Shown piece by piece: positions 1-8,450 of a DNA stretch of 55,103 nucleotides; the stretch's first letter is position 1, and every line of letters starts with the position of its first letter. The stretch spans positions 1-55,103 of the forward strand of contig URKI01000008.1 of NCBI GenBank assembly GCA_900548505.1, read 5' to 3'. The position numbers were made by a program, and so were the translations under genes. The notes beneath the pieces were generated by a model, which worked only from the letters and a program-made list of their open reading frames with translations, was not told the origin of the DNA and made no database searches. Origin of the DNA: an uncultured Oscillibacter sp. Its GTDB lineage: Bacteria; Bacillota; Clostridia; Oscillospirales; Oscillospiraceae.

Positions 1-43
1 TAGGCTCCGGTCTCGTGGGCTCGGAGATGTGTATAAGAGACAG
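1..43. other. Untrimmed Nextera adapter (i7 side)
   Basis: Bases 10-43 match the Nextera read-2 transposase adapter, ending in the mosaic end AGATGTGTATAAGAGACAG. Bases 2-9 (AGGCTCCG) fit an 8-nt i7 index and base 1 fits the last base of the P7 arm. The same index appears reverse-complemented at the other contig end. This is library artefact, not organism DNA, and any ORF running through it (for example a peptide containing MCIRDS) is spurious. Confidence 0.98.
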
Positions 44-93
44 CCCCTGCCTGGGGGTGCCCTTGCTTCAAAGCGAGGAAAAGGAGGAAACAG

Positions 94-1095
94 ATGAGCC
101 GGGAGACGGTTTTGGAGGCTCTGCGCCGCAGCGGCGGCGCATTTTTATCCGGGGAGGAGCTGAGCCGGCAGCTGGGACTGAGCCGTACGGCTGTGTGGAA
201 AGCGGTGGATACCCTGCGCCGGGCGGGATATGACATCGAGGCCCGGACGGGCCTTGGCTACCGGCTGGCCGCGGTGCCGGACCTGCTGACGGAGCCGGAG
301 ATCCGCAGCCTGCTGGGTCATGTGGACCGGGTGGGAAAGACTCTGGTGTGCCTGGATGAGGTGGACTCCACCAATACCTACGCCAAGAGCCTGGCGGCCG
401 CCGGCGCGGAGGACGGCACCGTGGTAGTGGCAGACGGGCAGACGGCGGGCCGGGGCCGTATGGACCGGGTCTTTCTCTCCCCTAAGGGAAAGGGCATCTA
501 TCTGACGGCCCTGCTGCGGCCCGACCTGCCGCCGGAGCGGCTGATGTCCGTCACGGCCATGGCGGGCGTGGCGGTGTGCCAGGCGGTGGAAGAGGTGTGC
601 GGCGTGCAGCCGGGGCTCAAGTGGCCCAACGATCCCATCCTGAACGGCAAAAAGCTCAGCGGCATTTTGACGGAGCTTTCCCTGGAGGCAGAGAGCGGGC
701 GGCTTCAGTATCTGGTGGTGGGCATCGGCGTGAATGTGAGCCACGCGCCGGAGGACTTTTCTCCCCAGGTGCGGCCCATCGCTACGTCTTTGGTCCAGGC
801 CCTTGGCCGTCCGGTTTCCCGCTGCGCCCTGGCGGCGGCGGAGATCCGGGCGCTGGACCGGCTGTACCGGGCTCTGGAGACGGGGGATACGGCGGCGTAT
901 CTGGACCATTACCGCCGCTGCTGCGTGAACTTGGGCAAACAGGTGCAGCTGATCGGTCCCCAGGGGCGCACACAGGCTCTGGCCCTGGATGTGGACGAGC
1001 AGTTCGGCCTGGTGGTGCGTTTGGAGGACGGAACCGAACGGGTGGTCCGCTCCGGCGAGGTCTCCGTCCGGGGCATGGACGGCTATGTGGATTGA
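94..1095 (+). CDS. birA: Bifunctional biotin--[acetyl-CoA carboxylase] ligase / biotin operon repressor
   Basis: The 333-aa protein has the full BirA layout. Residues 1-60 form a winged-helix DNA-binding domain, including LSRQLGLSRTAVWKAVDTLR. The ligase domain carries DSTN (91-94), the biotinyl-AMP loop GRGRMDR (119-125), KWPND (176-180), GKKLSGIL (185-192) and GIGVNV (210-215), followed by a C-terminal SH3-like domain. It activates biotin as biotinyl-5'-AMP and transfers it to a lysine on biotin-dependent carboxylases and decarboxylases. The N-terminal domain suggests it also represses biotin genes. The ATG at 94 is preceded by AAGGAGG at 81-87. It is convergent with udk and shares a terminator with it. 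The loop has GRGRMDR where E. coli has GRGRRGR, a common variation. Its upstream neighbour is cut off by the adapter. Confidence 0.96.
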   Translation: MSRETVLEALRRSGGAFLSGEELSRQLGLSRTAVWKAVDTLRRAGYDIEARTGLGYRLAAVPDLLTEPEIRSLLGHVDRVGKTLVCLDEVDSTNTYAKSLAAAGAEDGTVVVADGQTAGRGRMDRVFLSPKGKGIYLTALLRPDLPPERLMSVTAMAGVAVCQAVEEVCGVQPGLKWPNDPILNGKKLSGILTELSLEAESGRLQYLVVGIGVNVSHAPEDFSPQVRPIATSLVQALGRPVSRCALAAAEIRALDRLYRALETGDTAAYLDHYRRCCVNLGKQVQLIGPQGRTQALALDVDEQFGLVVRLEDGTERVVRSGEVSVRGMDGYVD

Positions 1096-1100
1096 AAAAA

Positions 1101-1134
1101 GCGGACGGTGCTTCAAGCGCCGTCCGCTTTTTTT
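1101..1134. terminator. Bidirectional intrinsic terminator between birA and udk
   Basis: GCGGACGG (1101-1108) pairs with CCGTCCGC (1120-1127). It is flanked by six A residues on the left and seven T residues on the right, so it can end transcription from both convergent genes. Confidence 0.9.
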
Positions 1135-1137
1135 GAT

Positions 1138-1755
1138 TCAGTTTCCGTCGATGTGGTTTTGGATGCGCTGCATGATCATCTCCAGGGCCACCAGATTGTG
1201 CCCGCCCTCCAGCACCACGATGTCCGCGTACTTCCGGGAGGGCTCCACGTACCGCTCATGCATGGGCTTGACGGTGGTCAGATACTGGGTGACCACCGAC
1301 TGGAGCGTGCGGCCCCGCTCCTCCACGTCCCGCAGGCACCGGCGCAGGATGCGCACGTCCGCGTCCGTCTCCACGAAGATTTTGATGTCCAGCATGTCCC
1401 GCAGGGCGGGATTCTGGAAAATGAGGATGCCCTCCACGATGATGACCTTGTTGGGCATCACGGTGACTGTCTCGTCCGTGCGGTTGTGCTCCACATAGGA
1501 GTAGACGGGGCACTGGACACTGTGGCCTGCCTTGAGCTGATGAAGGTGCTCCACCAGCAGCTCCGTTTCAAAGGCGGCGGGGTGGTCATAGTTGACTTGG
1601 GCCCGCTCTTCGTAGGTCTTGCCCTCCTGGCGCTTATAGTAGCTGTCGTGTCCGATGACGGTGACGGCGTCACCAAAGTGCTCTTTCAGGTGCCGGGGCA
1701 GGGTGGTTTTCCCGGAGCCGGTGCCGCCGGCAATGCCGATGAGGATCGTATCCAT
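1138..1755 (-). CDS. udk: Uridine kinase (uridine/cytidine phosphorylation)
   Basis: The 205-aa protein has the usual Udk length. The N-terminal P-loop GIAGGTGSGKTT is at residues 7-18. It is followed by the uridine kinase signatures HDSYYK and NYDHPAAFE, and by EGILIF near the middle. It phosphorylates uridine and cytidine with ATP or GTP in cytosolic pyrimidine salvage. The ATG start is preceded on the minus strand by GGAAGGGAG. It ends in the bidirectional terminator shared with birA. P-loop residues and substrate-region motifs all look intact. A phosphoribulokinase-like protein is the only alternative reading and is less likely given the motif set. Confidence 0.95.
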   Translation of the reverse strand: MDTILIGIAGGTGSGKTTLPRHLKEHFGDAVTVIGHDSYYKRQEGKTYEERAQVNYDHPAAFETELLVEHLHQLKAGHSVQCPVYSYVEHNRTDETVTVMPNKVIIVEGILIFQNPALRDMLDIKIFVETDADVRILRRCLRDVEERGRTLQSVVTQYLTTVKPMHERYVEPSRKYADIVVLEGGHNLVALEMIMQRIQNHIDGN

Positions 1756-1811
1756 GCAAATATCTCCCTTCCGCGGTACCTGGAAACAAAATCACCGCAT
1801 AATTCGTCCTT

Positions 1812-1840
1812 ATTATACAGCCTGCGCCGTCAAACCGCAA
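1812..1840 (-). promoter_or_regulatory. Sigma-A-type promoter for udk
   Basis: On the minus strand TTGCGG (1835-1840) is followed by a 17-nt spacer and TATAAT (1812-1817), about 57 nt upstream of the udk start. Confidence 0.7.
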
Positions 1841-1917
1841 GGGAGCGGAGCGGCCGCGCGCAAAATTCTGCCCTGGGCGGAAAATGTTGAAAAAGTGAAA
1901 ATTCCGCCCCGGCACCC

Positions 1918-1946
1918 TTGACGGCAGGCCGGAAAGCCGATATTAT
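1918..1946 (+). promoter_or_regulatory. Sigma-A-type promoter for the zinc-ribbon/SH3 gene
   Basis: TTGACG (1918-1923), a 17-nt spacer and TATTAT (1941-1946) lie 40 nt upstream of the ATG at 1986. Confidence 0.75.
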
Positions 1947-1985
1947 GTTATGTAAAGCATTGAACCATTCGGAAGGAGTGCCCTT

Positions 1986-2933
1986 ATGGCTATGAAGCGT
2001 TGCCCCGTCTGCGGGGAAAAATATTCCGATACATATAAAACCTGTCCCTTCTGCGAGGAGGAGGCGGCTGAGCGCAGCGGCGGCAAGATCCGCCGGGGCG
2101 GCGGCAGACGCTCTGCCTCCAAGGGCCAGCCCAATCTGCTGACCCCCACGCTGGTGGTGCTGATCCTCATTATGCTGGCACTGCTGGTGTATCTGCTCTT
2201 TGGCGACCAGTTCCAGAAGAAAGAAGAGGAGACGCCCAACACGCCGGTGGAGGAGGTCACGCCGAGTGAGGACGAGACCCCCGCGGAGGAGGGCGAGACG
2301 CCTGCCGGCGAGGACGGCGAGGTGGACATGCCGGAAGATCCCTCCGTGCCCACCACCGGGGATGATACTCAGGAAGAGCCGGATACCTCCGGTGAGCTGA
2401 GCTATGAGAAGGCATCCGCCCTGCCCGACGGCCTGACCCTGAGCACCACGGACTTTACCCTCAAGACCGTGGGCGAGAGCCATACCATCACCGTCTCCGG
2501 CGGCAGCGGCAGCTATACTTGGATCAGCGAGGACGAGGGCATCGCCTCTGTGGACTCCAGCGGCAAGGTCACCGCCGTTTCCCGCGGTACGGTGAACGTG
2601 CTGGTGACGGACGGCAGCAAGAAGGCCGTTTGCATCGTCCGGTGCAATGTGAGCGCGGACAGCTCTGCCTCTTCCTCCGGCAGCAGCGGCAGCACGACCG
2701 CTTCCTCCTCCGGCCTGAAGGCGGGCTCTGCCGTGGTGACCAATGCCGGAAACGGCGTGTTCGTGCGCTCCGGCCCCGGCACGGAGAATGAGGCCCTGGC
2801 CACCCTCCCCAACGGGGCGGAGGTCAAGATCGTGGAGAGCGCCGGAAACAGCTGGTACAAGATCACCTTTGCCGGCAATGGCGGCGCGGATACCACCGGC
2901 TATATGAAGGGCGAGTTCCTGGCCAATCAGTAA
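1986..2933 (+). CDS. Membrane-anchored zinc-ribbon protein with Big2 and SH3b domains
   Basis: This is a 315-aa protein. The cytosolic N-terminus carries a four-cysteine zinc ribbon (C6, C9, C20, C23: CPVCG...CPFCE) and a basic stretch. One membrane segment follows at about residues 52-73. Outside the membrane there is a long acidic Glu/Pro/Thr linker (about 80-135), a bacterial Ig-like group 2 domain (about 145-215, with SEDEGIASVDSSGKVTAV), a Ser/Gly spacer and a bacterial SH3 domain (about 245-312) that could bind cell wall. The topology suggests an envelope sensor or wall-associated protein, but no catalytic domain is visible. GGAAGGAG precedes the start. It has its own promoter and terminator, so it is probably monocistronic. 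Confidence 0.85.
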   Translation: MAMKRCPVCGEKYSDTYKTCPFCEEEAAERSGGKIRRGGGRRSASKGQPNLLTPTLVVLILIMLALLVYLLFGDQFQKKEEETPNTPVEEVTPSEDETPAEEGETPAGEDGEVDMPEDPSVPTTGDDTQEEPDTSGELSYEKASALPDGLTLSTTDFTLKTVGESHTITVSGGSGSYTWISEDEGIASVDSSGKVTAVSRGTVNVLVTDGSKKAVCIVRCNVSADSSASSSGSSGSTTASSSGLKAGSAVVTNAGNGVFVRSGPGTENEALATLPNGAEVKIVESAGNSWYKITFAGNGGADTTGYMKGEFLANQ

Positions 2934-2942
2934 AGAGAAAAA

Positions 2943-2976
2943 GATCCCCGGATGCTATGCATCCGGGGATCTTTCG
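2943..2976 (+). terminator. Intrinsic terminator after the zinc-ribbon/SH3 gene
   Basis: GATCCCCGGAT (2943-2953) pairs perfectly with ATCCGGGGATC (2961-2971) around a 7-nt loop. The following T tract is weak (TTTCGTT). Confidence 0.75.
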
Positions 2977-3005
2977 TTGCGTATGGCCGGGAAATGTGGT
3001 ATCAT
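2977..3005 (+). promoter_or_regulatory. Sigma-A-type promoter for the ABC transporter operon
   Basis: TTGCGT (2977-2982), a 17-nt spacer and TATCAT (3000-3005) lie immediately after the preceding terminator and 40 nt before the ATG at 3046. Confidence 0.7.
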
Positions 3006-3045
3006 ATCAAACTGTATCAGTATGTAAAGAGCAAGGAGCGTAGCT

Positions 3046-4797
3046 ATGACCACTCGTGAATTTCAGCAAAAATCGCCGCTGGCGATCTTCCTCTCCTACT
3101 TCCGGCCCCACCGGAAGCTGTTCATTATGGATCTCACCTGCGCGCTGATGATCTCCCTGATCGATCTGGCGTTTCCCTACGTCTCCCGCTGGTGCATGTA
3201 CGAGCTGCTGCCCCAGAGCGCTTACCGCACGTTTTTCGCGGTGATGGCGGTGGTGTTCGTGGCCTTTGCCCTGCGGGCGGTGTTCCAGTATATCATCTGC
3301 TACTGGGGCCACACCTTCGGCATCCTGGTGGAGGCGGATATCCGCCGGGACCTGTTCCGCCACATGCAGGAGCTGAGCTTTGACTACTACGACCGCAACC
3401 GCACCGGTCAGCTCATGAGCCGCCTGACCGCAGACCTCTTCGACATCACGGAGCTGGCTCACCACGGCCCGGAGGACATCTTCATCTCCGGCGTGACCAT
3501 TGTGGGCTCCCTTGCCATCATGTTCACCATCCAGTGGCAGCTGGCGCTGGTGATCGCGCTGATCCTGCCGGTATTTTTCGCCGTGGTGTGGAAGTGCCGC
3601 AAGTCCATGAACGAGGCGTCCCGGCATGTCAAGCAGCGCACCGCCGTCATCAACGCCGACATCGAGTCGGGCCTGTCCGGCATCCGCACGGCCAAGGCCT
3701 TTGCCAACGAGGAGGCGGAGCTAAAGAAGTTCGACTCCTCCAACGACAGCTTCAAGACCTCCAAGCGGGCCTTCCACAAGGCCATGGGCCGTTTCAACGC
3801 CACCATGGAGTTCTTTTTGACCATCCTTTCCGTGGCGGTCATCGCCGTAGGCGGCCTGCTCATCATGCAGGGCCGCATGGACACGGTGGACCTTATCACC
3901 TTCAGTCTGTATATCACCACGTTCGTCAACCCCGTCCGCAAGCTCTCCAACTTTGCCGAGCTCTTTGCCAACGGCACTGCGGGCCTGGGCCGGTTCATCG
4001 AGCTGATGCGGGAGGAGCCCGCCATGCAGGACGCGCCGGACGCCAAGGTGCTCACCGGCGTCCGCGGCCAGGTGGACGTGGACCATGTGAGCTTTGCCTA
4101 CCAGGATGATCTGGCGGTGCTCCACGATGTGGACCTGCACATCCGACCCGGCGAGACAGTGGCGGTGGTGGGTCCCTCCGGCGGCGGCAAGTCCACGCTG
4201 TGCCAGCTGATCCCCCGGTTCTACGATGTAACGGAGGGGGCCGTGCGCATTGACGGGCAGGACGTGCGCTCCGTGACCCAGGAGTCCCTGCGACAGAACG
4301 TGGGCGTGGTGCAGCAGGAGGTGTTCCTGTTTGCGGCCAGCATTCTGGAGAACATCCGCTACGGCCGTCCCGGCGCCACGGAGGAAGAGGTGGCCCGGGC
4401 AGCCAAGCTGGCGGAGATCTATGATGACATCATCGCCATGCCCGACGGCTTCAACACCTATGTGGGTGAGCGGGGCGCTCTGCTCTCCGGCGGACAGAAG
4501 CAGCGCATCTCCATTGCCCGCATTTTCCTGAAAGACCCCCCGGTCCTCATTCTGGATGAGGCCACCTCCGCCCTGGACAGTGTGACGGAGGCCAAGCTCC
4601 AGGAGACCTTTGAAAAGCTCTCCCAGGGGCGGACCACCATCATCATCGCCCATCGCCTCTCCACCGTCCGCAATGCCGACCGCATTGCCGTCATTGAGGA
4701 GGGCCGTATCGCCGAGCTTGGCACCCACGAGGAGCTGATGGCAAAGGACGGGGCCTACGCATCCCTGGTGCGGACCCAGGAGCTGCGCCATGGATAA
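3046..4797 (+). CDS. ABC half-transporter, exporter type (membrane domain fused to ATPase)
   Basis: The 583-aa protein has an N-terminal six-helix exporter domain (about 15-320) fused to a nucleotide-binding domain. The latter carries Walker A GPSGGGKST (376-384), Q-loop QQEVFLF, signature LSGGQKQR (480-487), Walker B LILDEATSALDS and the switch histidine in IIIAHRLST. This is the MsbA/LmrA/BmrA-like layout, expected to work as a homodimer since there is no partner half-transporter next door. Substrate cannot be told from sequence; lipids, drugs or peptides are all possible. GGAGCG precedes the ATG. The 3' end overlaps the ylmH-like gene by 8 nt, so the two are translationally coupled. Confidence 0.93.
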   Translation: MTTREFQQKSPLAIFLSYFRPHRKLFIMDLTCALMISLIDLAFPYVSRWCMYELLPQSAYRTFFAVMAVVFVAFALRAVFQYIICYWGHTFGILVEADIRRDLFRHMQELSFDYYDRNRTGQLMSRLTADLFDITELAHHGPEDIFISGVTIVGSLAIMFTIQWQLALVIALILPVFFAVVWKCRKSMNEASRHVKQRTAVINADIESGLSGIRTAKAFANEEAELKKFDSSNDSFKTSKRAFHKAMGRFNATMEFFLTILSVAVIAVGGLLIMQGRMDTVDLITFSLYITTFVNPVRKLSNFAELFANGTAGLGRFIELMREEPAMQDAPDAKVLTGVRGQVDVDHVSFAYQDDLAVLHDVDLHIRPGETVAVVGPSGGGKSTLCQLIPRFYDVTEGAVRIDGQDVRSVTQESLRQNVGVVQQEVFLFAASILENIRYGRPGATEEEVARAAKLAEIYDDIIAMPDGFNTYVGERGALLSGGQKQRISIARIFLKDPPVLILDEATSALDSVTEAKLQETFEKLSQGRTTIIIAHRLSTVRNADRIAVIEEGRIAELGTHEELMAKDGAYASLVRTQELRHG

Positions 4798-5587
4798 GGG
4801 GGCACTGCTGGACCGGCTGGGCGCGGCCGGTGAGGAGCGGCTGGCCCTTTCCCGGGTGCTGGACCGCTATGAGCGAAGCTGCCGCCGGGGAAGCGGCGAG
4901 ACTACGGATTTCCTCACGCCCCAGCAGCGGCTGCGCTCCCAGGAGCTTTTGCGCCTGGCGGGTGCCGGAGCGGGGACGTACGTGTGTACCGGCGGCTACG
5001 CGGAGGCGGAGCGGCAGGTGCTCTTGTTCCTGCCGGACTGGCTGGAGGCGGAGATGGCAGAGACCATCAGCCCCATCCGCTGCCTGCGGGCTTCCTTCCG
5101 GGCGGAAAAACCCCTGAGCCACCGGGACTTTCTGGGCAGCCTCATGGGCATGGGCGTTGCCCGGGAAAAGGTGGGCGACATCCTGGTGACGGCCGAGAGC
5201 GCGGACATCCTGGTGCTGGACATGGTGGCGGACTTCCTGCTGCAAAGCTGGGAGAGCGCCGGTCGGACCCGGCTGCATCTTCAGGAGGTGGAGCGCAGCT
5301 GCATCCATATTCCTCAGGCGTCCACGGAGGAGGTGCGGGACACGGTTTCCTCATTGCGGCTGGACGCGGTGATCGCCGCGGGACTGCGCATGTCCCGGGG
5401 AAAGGCGGCAGAGCTGGTGTCCTCCGGCCGGGTGCAGGTAAACTGGATGGAGTGCACCAAGGCGGACAAGCTCCTGGCGGAGGGAGACACGGTCTCTGCC
5501 CGGGGCTTTGGAAAGTTCCGGCTGGCGGCGGTGGGCGGCACTACGAAAAAGGGCCGCATCTCCGTGACGCTGCTGCGGTATGTGTAA
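4790..5587 (+). CDS. ylmH: YlmH-family S4-domain RNA-binding protein
   Basis: The 265-aa protein has the YlmH layout: an N-terminal helical part with FLTPQQR, a central domain with the conserved run RAEKPLSHRDFLGSLMGMGV, and a C-terminal S4 RNA-binding domain at about 183-245 (LDAVIAAGLRMSRGKAAELV, GRVQVNW). YlmH proteins bind the ribosome or tRNA and in Bacilli take part in rescue of stalled translation; in Firmicutes they often lie near cell-division genes. Here it instead overlaps an ABC transporter gene by 8 nt, and no sepF or divIVA neighbour is visible. The start at 4790 keeps the coupled overlap. Confidence 0.88.
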   Translation: MDKGALLDRLGAAGEERLALSRVLDRYERSCRRGSGETTDFLTPQQRLRSQELLRLAGAGAGTYVCTGGYAEAERQVLLFLPDWLEAEMAETISPIRCLRASFRAEKPLSHRDFLGSLMGMGVAREKVGDILVTAESADILVLDMVADFLLQSWESAGRTRLHLQEVERSCIHIPQASTEEVRDTVSSLRLDAVIAAGLRMSRGKAAELVSSGRVQVNWMECTKADKLLAEGDTVSARGFGKFRLAAVGGTTKKGRISVTLLRYV

Positions 5588-5604
5588 AGAGAGGGGCGGA
5601 CAAC

Positions 5605-5829
5605 ATGAGCAAGTACGAGTATGCATTTGAGACAGTGAACTGCGACAGCGCCTCCGGGTACAGCCTTTTCGGCGGTGTGGGCCTGACCACGGAAGGACAC
5701 AGGGAAATCATTGCCCAGCGGGCATCAGGGGGCTGGCGGTTCGTGGGTGTCATCCCTGCCAGCCAGCGGGCAGGCGGGTTCATCGAAACGGTGGACCTGG
5801 TGTTTGAACGGCCTGCGGCCGAAGAATAA
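5605..5829 (+). CDS. DUF4177-like small protein
   Basis: This 74-aa protein (MSKYEYAFETV...) starts at an ATG preceded by GAGGGGCGG. It carries the small alpha/beta pattern of DUF4177 proteins: a KYEY opening, then GHREIIAQRASGGWRFVGVI and a final hydrophobic strand (IETVDLVFER). Function is unknown. It lies 17 nt after ylmH and 10 nt before the DUF896 gene, in the same operon. Confidence 0.7.
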   Translation: MSKYEYAFETVNCDSASGYSLFGGVGLTTEGHREIIAQRASGGWRFVGVIPASQRAGGFIETVDLVFERPAAEE

Positions 5830-5839
5830 GGAGGAGTAT

Positions 5840-6049
5840 ATGGATCAGAAGAAGATCGACCGGATCAATGAACTGGCCCGCAAGGCCAAAAGCCCCGAGG
5901 GCCTTACGGAGGCGGAGACGGCGGAGCGCGCCGCCCTGCGAAAGGAATATGTGGACGCAGTGCTGGGCAGCCTGAAAGGGCAGCTGGACCACACCTACAT
6001 CGTGGATGAGAAGGGCAACAAGCACAAGCTGAAAAAGAAAGGGGAGTAA
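5840..6049 (+). CDS. DUF896 (YnzC-family) small protein
   Basis: The 69-aa protein matches the short DUF896/YnzC family. It has a helical N-terminus with INELARKAKSPEGLTEAE, then AALRKEYVDAVLGSLKGQLD and a basic tail. The Bacillus family member is a small soluble helical protein, and its role is unclear. GGAGGAG directly precedes the ATG. It ends 4 nt before the GTG of the next gene. Confidence 0.85.
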   Translation: MDQKKIDRINELARKAKSPEGLTEAETAERAALRKEYVDAVLGSLKGQLDHTYIVDEKGNKHKLKKKGE

Positions 6050-6053
6050 GGGC

Positions 6054-7193
6054 GTGGCTTCCCAAAAGAAGAAAACAGACTGGGGCTGGCCACTCATCAT
6101 CGTGCTGTTTGTGATCGGCGTGTGGCCCATCGCCCTGGTGCTGCTTTTCATGAAGCTTTTCAAAAACGACGGGCAAAAGCAGCGGGTGCAGGCGCCGCCC
6201 CTGTCGGGACAACAGCACGGCAGCCAGGCCGCTGCGTCGGGCCGCACCCGGAGTGCGGTGCAGACGGTCACGCAGTCTCCACTGCCGAAAAAGTCCAATG
6301 CGGCATGGCTCAAAGTGGCGGGCATCGTGCTGCTGGTGGTGGGGATCATGGGGATGACAGGCCCCATCGAAGCCCTGTTCTGGTCTGACTACTGGTTCAG
6401 CCTGTGGCTGCCGGAACTGCTGCAATTCCTGGCGGTGGCGGTGGGCGGCGGCGCCATGCTGGGGGCAGGTATTACCATGGACCGGCGCTTGAAGCGCTAT
6501 GCCCGGTATCTGGCGGTCCTGGGAGAGCGGGAGGCCATGCCTGTTGATGAACTTGCAAGGACTCTGGGCTTTTCCAGCGGCCGGGTGGAGCGGGACCTGG
6601 AGAAGATGGTGGAAAAGGGGTATTTCGGCCCCACCGCTTATCTCAATGTAGAGCTGGGCTACCTGTTCCGCAGCGATAAGGCGGATACGGAGTGGAAGCG
6701 CCGCCAGCAGGCGGCCCAGGCCGCCCAGACGCCCAAGGAGGCGGAGGAGGGCTATTCCGGCATCCTGCGCAAGATCCGCCGGGCCAACGACGCCATTGCC
6801 GATCCGGAACTCTCGGCTAAGATCGACCGGCTGGAGGAGATCACCGCCCGCATTTTCCGGGCGGTGGAGGAGGACCCCAAGAAGGCCGGGCGCATCGATA
6901 CCTTCCTCAACTACTATCTGCCCACCACCCAGAAGCTGCTGGACTCCTATGCGGAGTTCGAGGCTGCCGGCGTGGAGGGGGAGAACCTGCGTCAGGCGAA
7001 GGGGCGCATCGAGTCCACCATGGATGCCATCGTCCGGGGCTTTGAGCACCAGCTGGACGAGCTGTACAAGGCGGACGCCCTGGATGTGGACAGCGATATC
7101 CGGGTCATGGAGACCATGCTCCGGCGGGATACGGCCACGGTGGAAGAGGACTTCGGTCTGGGCGCCGCGGCGCAGAAAAAGGAAAAATCATAA
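6054..7193 (+). CDS. XpaC-like (5-bromo-4-chloroindolyl phosphate hydrolysis family) membrane protein
   Basis: The 379-aa protein starts with GTG directly after the DUF896 stop (ribosome site GGGGAG). Membrane segments are visible near residues 11-30 and 85-135. A winged-helix-like stretch follows (about 160-195, MPVDELARTLGFSSGRVERD). The C-terminal helical region (about 230-365) has the XpaC/halogen-hydrolysis family pattern, including IDTFLNYYLPTTQKLLDSY. XpaC proteins often sit beside TelA toxic-anion resistance genes, but no telA follows here. The biochemical role is not established despite the family name. It is the last gene of the operon starting at 3046. Confidence 0.8.
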   Translation: MASQKKKTDWGWPLIIVLFVIGVWPIALVLLFMKLFKNDGQKQRVQAPPLSGQQHGSQAAASGRTRSAVQTVTQSPLPKKSNAAWLKVAGIVLLVVGIMGMTGPIEALFWSDYWFSLWLPELLQFLAVAVGGGAMLGAGITMDRRLKRYARYLAVLGEREAMPVDELARTLGFSSGRVERDLEKMVEKGYFGPTAYLNVELGYLFRSDKADTEWKRRQQAAQAAQTPKEAEEGYSGILRKIRRANDAIADPELSAKIDRLEEITARIFRAVEEDPKKAGRIDTFLNYYLPTTQKLLDSYAEFEAAGVEGENLRQAKGRIESTMDAIVRGFEHQLDELYKADALDVDSDIRVMETMLRRDTATVEEDFGLGAAAQKKEKS

Positions 7194-7210
7194 ACCGTTC
7201 TGTACAGCGA

Positions 7211-7240
7211 GGCGGGCCTGCTTTTGCGGGCCCGCCTTGT
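7211..7240 (+). terminator. Intrinsic terminator ending the ABC-ylmH-xpaC operon
   Basis: GGCGGGCC (7211-7218) pairs with GGCCCGCC (7229-7236), followed by a short T-rich stretch (TTGTTGG). Confidence 0.7.
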
Positions 7241-7439
7241 TGGCAAAATGCATAAAACACAAATGACCTCACAGGAAAAACACCCAATGGATTCTGGTTA
7301 ATATAGACAACAAAATAAAGAAAAAATTATGTAAAATTACAATCAATTTGCGCCGGATTTCAGCGTCCATAGAGAGAATGACGACAAAACCACCAAAATG
7401 GGATGCAGGATTTCTCCACTGCGATAGGGGGCTGTTCAA

Positions 7440-7469
7440 TTGACACGGCATGTCGGAAAAGGATATACT
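7440..7469 (+). promoter_or_regulatory. Strong sigma-A-type promoter for porGDAB
   Basis: TTGACA (7440-7445), an 18-nt spacer and TATACT (7464-7469) are near consensus. The 361-nt gap before porG is otherwise AT-rich, with A/T runs at 7300-7345 that could act as an UP element. The leader is about 78 nt. No riboswitch-like structure was noticed in it. Confidence 0.8.
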
Positions 7470-7553
7470 GAATATGCTGACAAGCGTCCCTAAAAAGGCG
7501 TTAATTCGCCGATTTTCGAACACTGTGAATCATTTGAACGAGGAGGATCAGAC

Positions 7554-8132
7554 ATGAAAGACATCGTAGAGATCCGCTGGCACGGCCGTGGCGGCCAGGG
7601 CGCAAAGACCGCGTCCCTGCTGCTCGCGGACGCCGCCTTCAACACGGGCAAGTATGTCCAGGGTTTCCCTGAGTACGGCCCGGAGCGTATGGGCGCGCCC
7701 ATCACGGCGTACAACCGGATCAGCTCTGAGCGCAGCACTGTCCACTCCAACATTTATTTCCCCGACTATGTGGTCGTGGTGGATGAGACTCTGCTCTCCG
7801 CCGTGGACGTGACCGCCGGCCTGAAGAAGGAAGGCGCCATCGTCATCAACTCCAGCAAGACCCCCGCCGAGCTGCGTCCCCTGCTGAAGGGCTACGAGGG
7901 CAAGGTCTGCACCATCGACGCCGGCAAGATCTCTGAGGAGGAGCTGGGCAAGAACTTCCCCAACACCCCCATGCTGGCTGCTATCGTCAAGGTTTCCGGC
8001 GTTGTGGAGCCTGACGAGTTCGTCAAGGATATGGAGGCTTCCTTCAAGCACAAGTTCGCCTCCAAGCCCCAGGTCATCGAGGGCAACATGCGTGCCCTGA
8101 AGCGTTCTATGGAGGAGGTACAGGTAGGATGA
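7554..8132 (+). CDS. porG: 2-oxoacid:ferredoxin oxidoreductase, gamma subunit
   Basis: The 192-aa protein carries the gamma-subunit pattern WHGRGGQGAKTAS near the N-terminus, followed by FPEYGPERMGAPI and the DYVVVVDETLL strand. It is one of four subunits of the enzyme that oxidatively decarboxylates pyruvate (or branched 2-oxoacids) to acyl-CoA and reduces ferredoxin, central to anaerobic energy metabolism. Gene order G-D-A-B is that of four-subunit POR/VOR enzymes. AGGAGGATC precedes the ATG. It overlaps porD by 4 nt. Codon use in this operon is strongly biased (CTG, GCT, GTC, AAG), as expected for highly expressed genes. Confidence 0.93.
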   Translation: MKDIVEIRWHGRGGQGAKTASLLLADAAFNTGKYVQGFPEYGPERMGAPITAYNRISSERSTVHSNIYFPDYVVVVDETLLSAVDVTAGLKKEGAIVINSSKTPAELRPLLKGYEGKVCTIDAGKISEEELGKNFPNTPMLAAIVKVSGVVEPDEFVKDMEASFKHKFASKPQVIEGNMRALKRSMEEVQVG

Positions 8133-8437
8133 GTCATTTGGCTAAGGATATGACGCCCGACGTCACTTGGAAGGATATTACTCCCGGCTGCAACATTTTT
8201 GAAGGCGGCACCTCTGTCACCGTGGAAACCGGCGACTGGCGCACCATGAAGCCCGTCATCGACTGGGACAAGTGCAAGCAGTGCCTGCTGTGCGCTCCCG
8301 TGTGCCCTGACATGTCCATCCCCGTGGGTGCCGATGGCAAGCGCGGCGATTTCGACTACTTCTTCTGCAAGGGCTGCGGCATCTGCGCGAACGCCTGCCC
8401 CTTCGGCGCCATCACCATGGTCAAGGACGAGAAATAA
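8129..8437 (+). CDS. porD: 2-oxoacid:ferredoxin oxidoreductase, delta subunit (2x[4Fe-4S])
   Basis: The 102-aa ferredoxin-like subunit has two complete four-cysteine clusters, CKQCLLCAPVCP and CKGCGICANACP, that would carry electrons from the TPP site to external ferredoxin. The N-terminal 50 residues are the usual delta-subunit extension. It overlaps porG by 4 nt (ATGA) and is followed by AGGAGGGG for porA. Confidence 0.94.
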   Translation: MSHLAKDMTPDVTWKDITPGCNIFEGGTSVTVETGDWRTMKPVIDWDKCKQCLLCAPVCPDMSIPVGADGKRGDFDYFFCKGCGICANACPFGAITMVKDEK

Positions 8438-8450
8438 GGAGGGGATAACT

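Noticed and set aside
15..233. 72-aa frame starting MGSEMCIRDS
   Set aside because: Its first codons are Nextera adapter; the rest overlaps birA out of frame.
8328..8450. Longer N-terminus for porA
   Set aside because: It runs through porD in another frame; the ATG at 8451 has its own AGGAGGGG and matches the normal alpha-subunit start.
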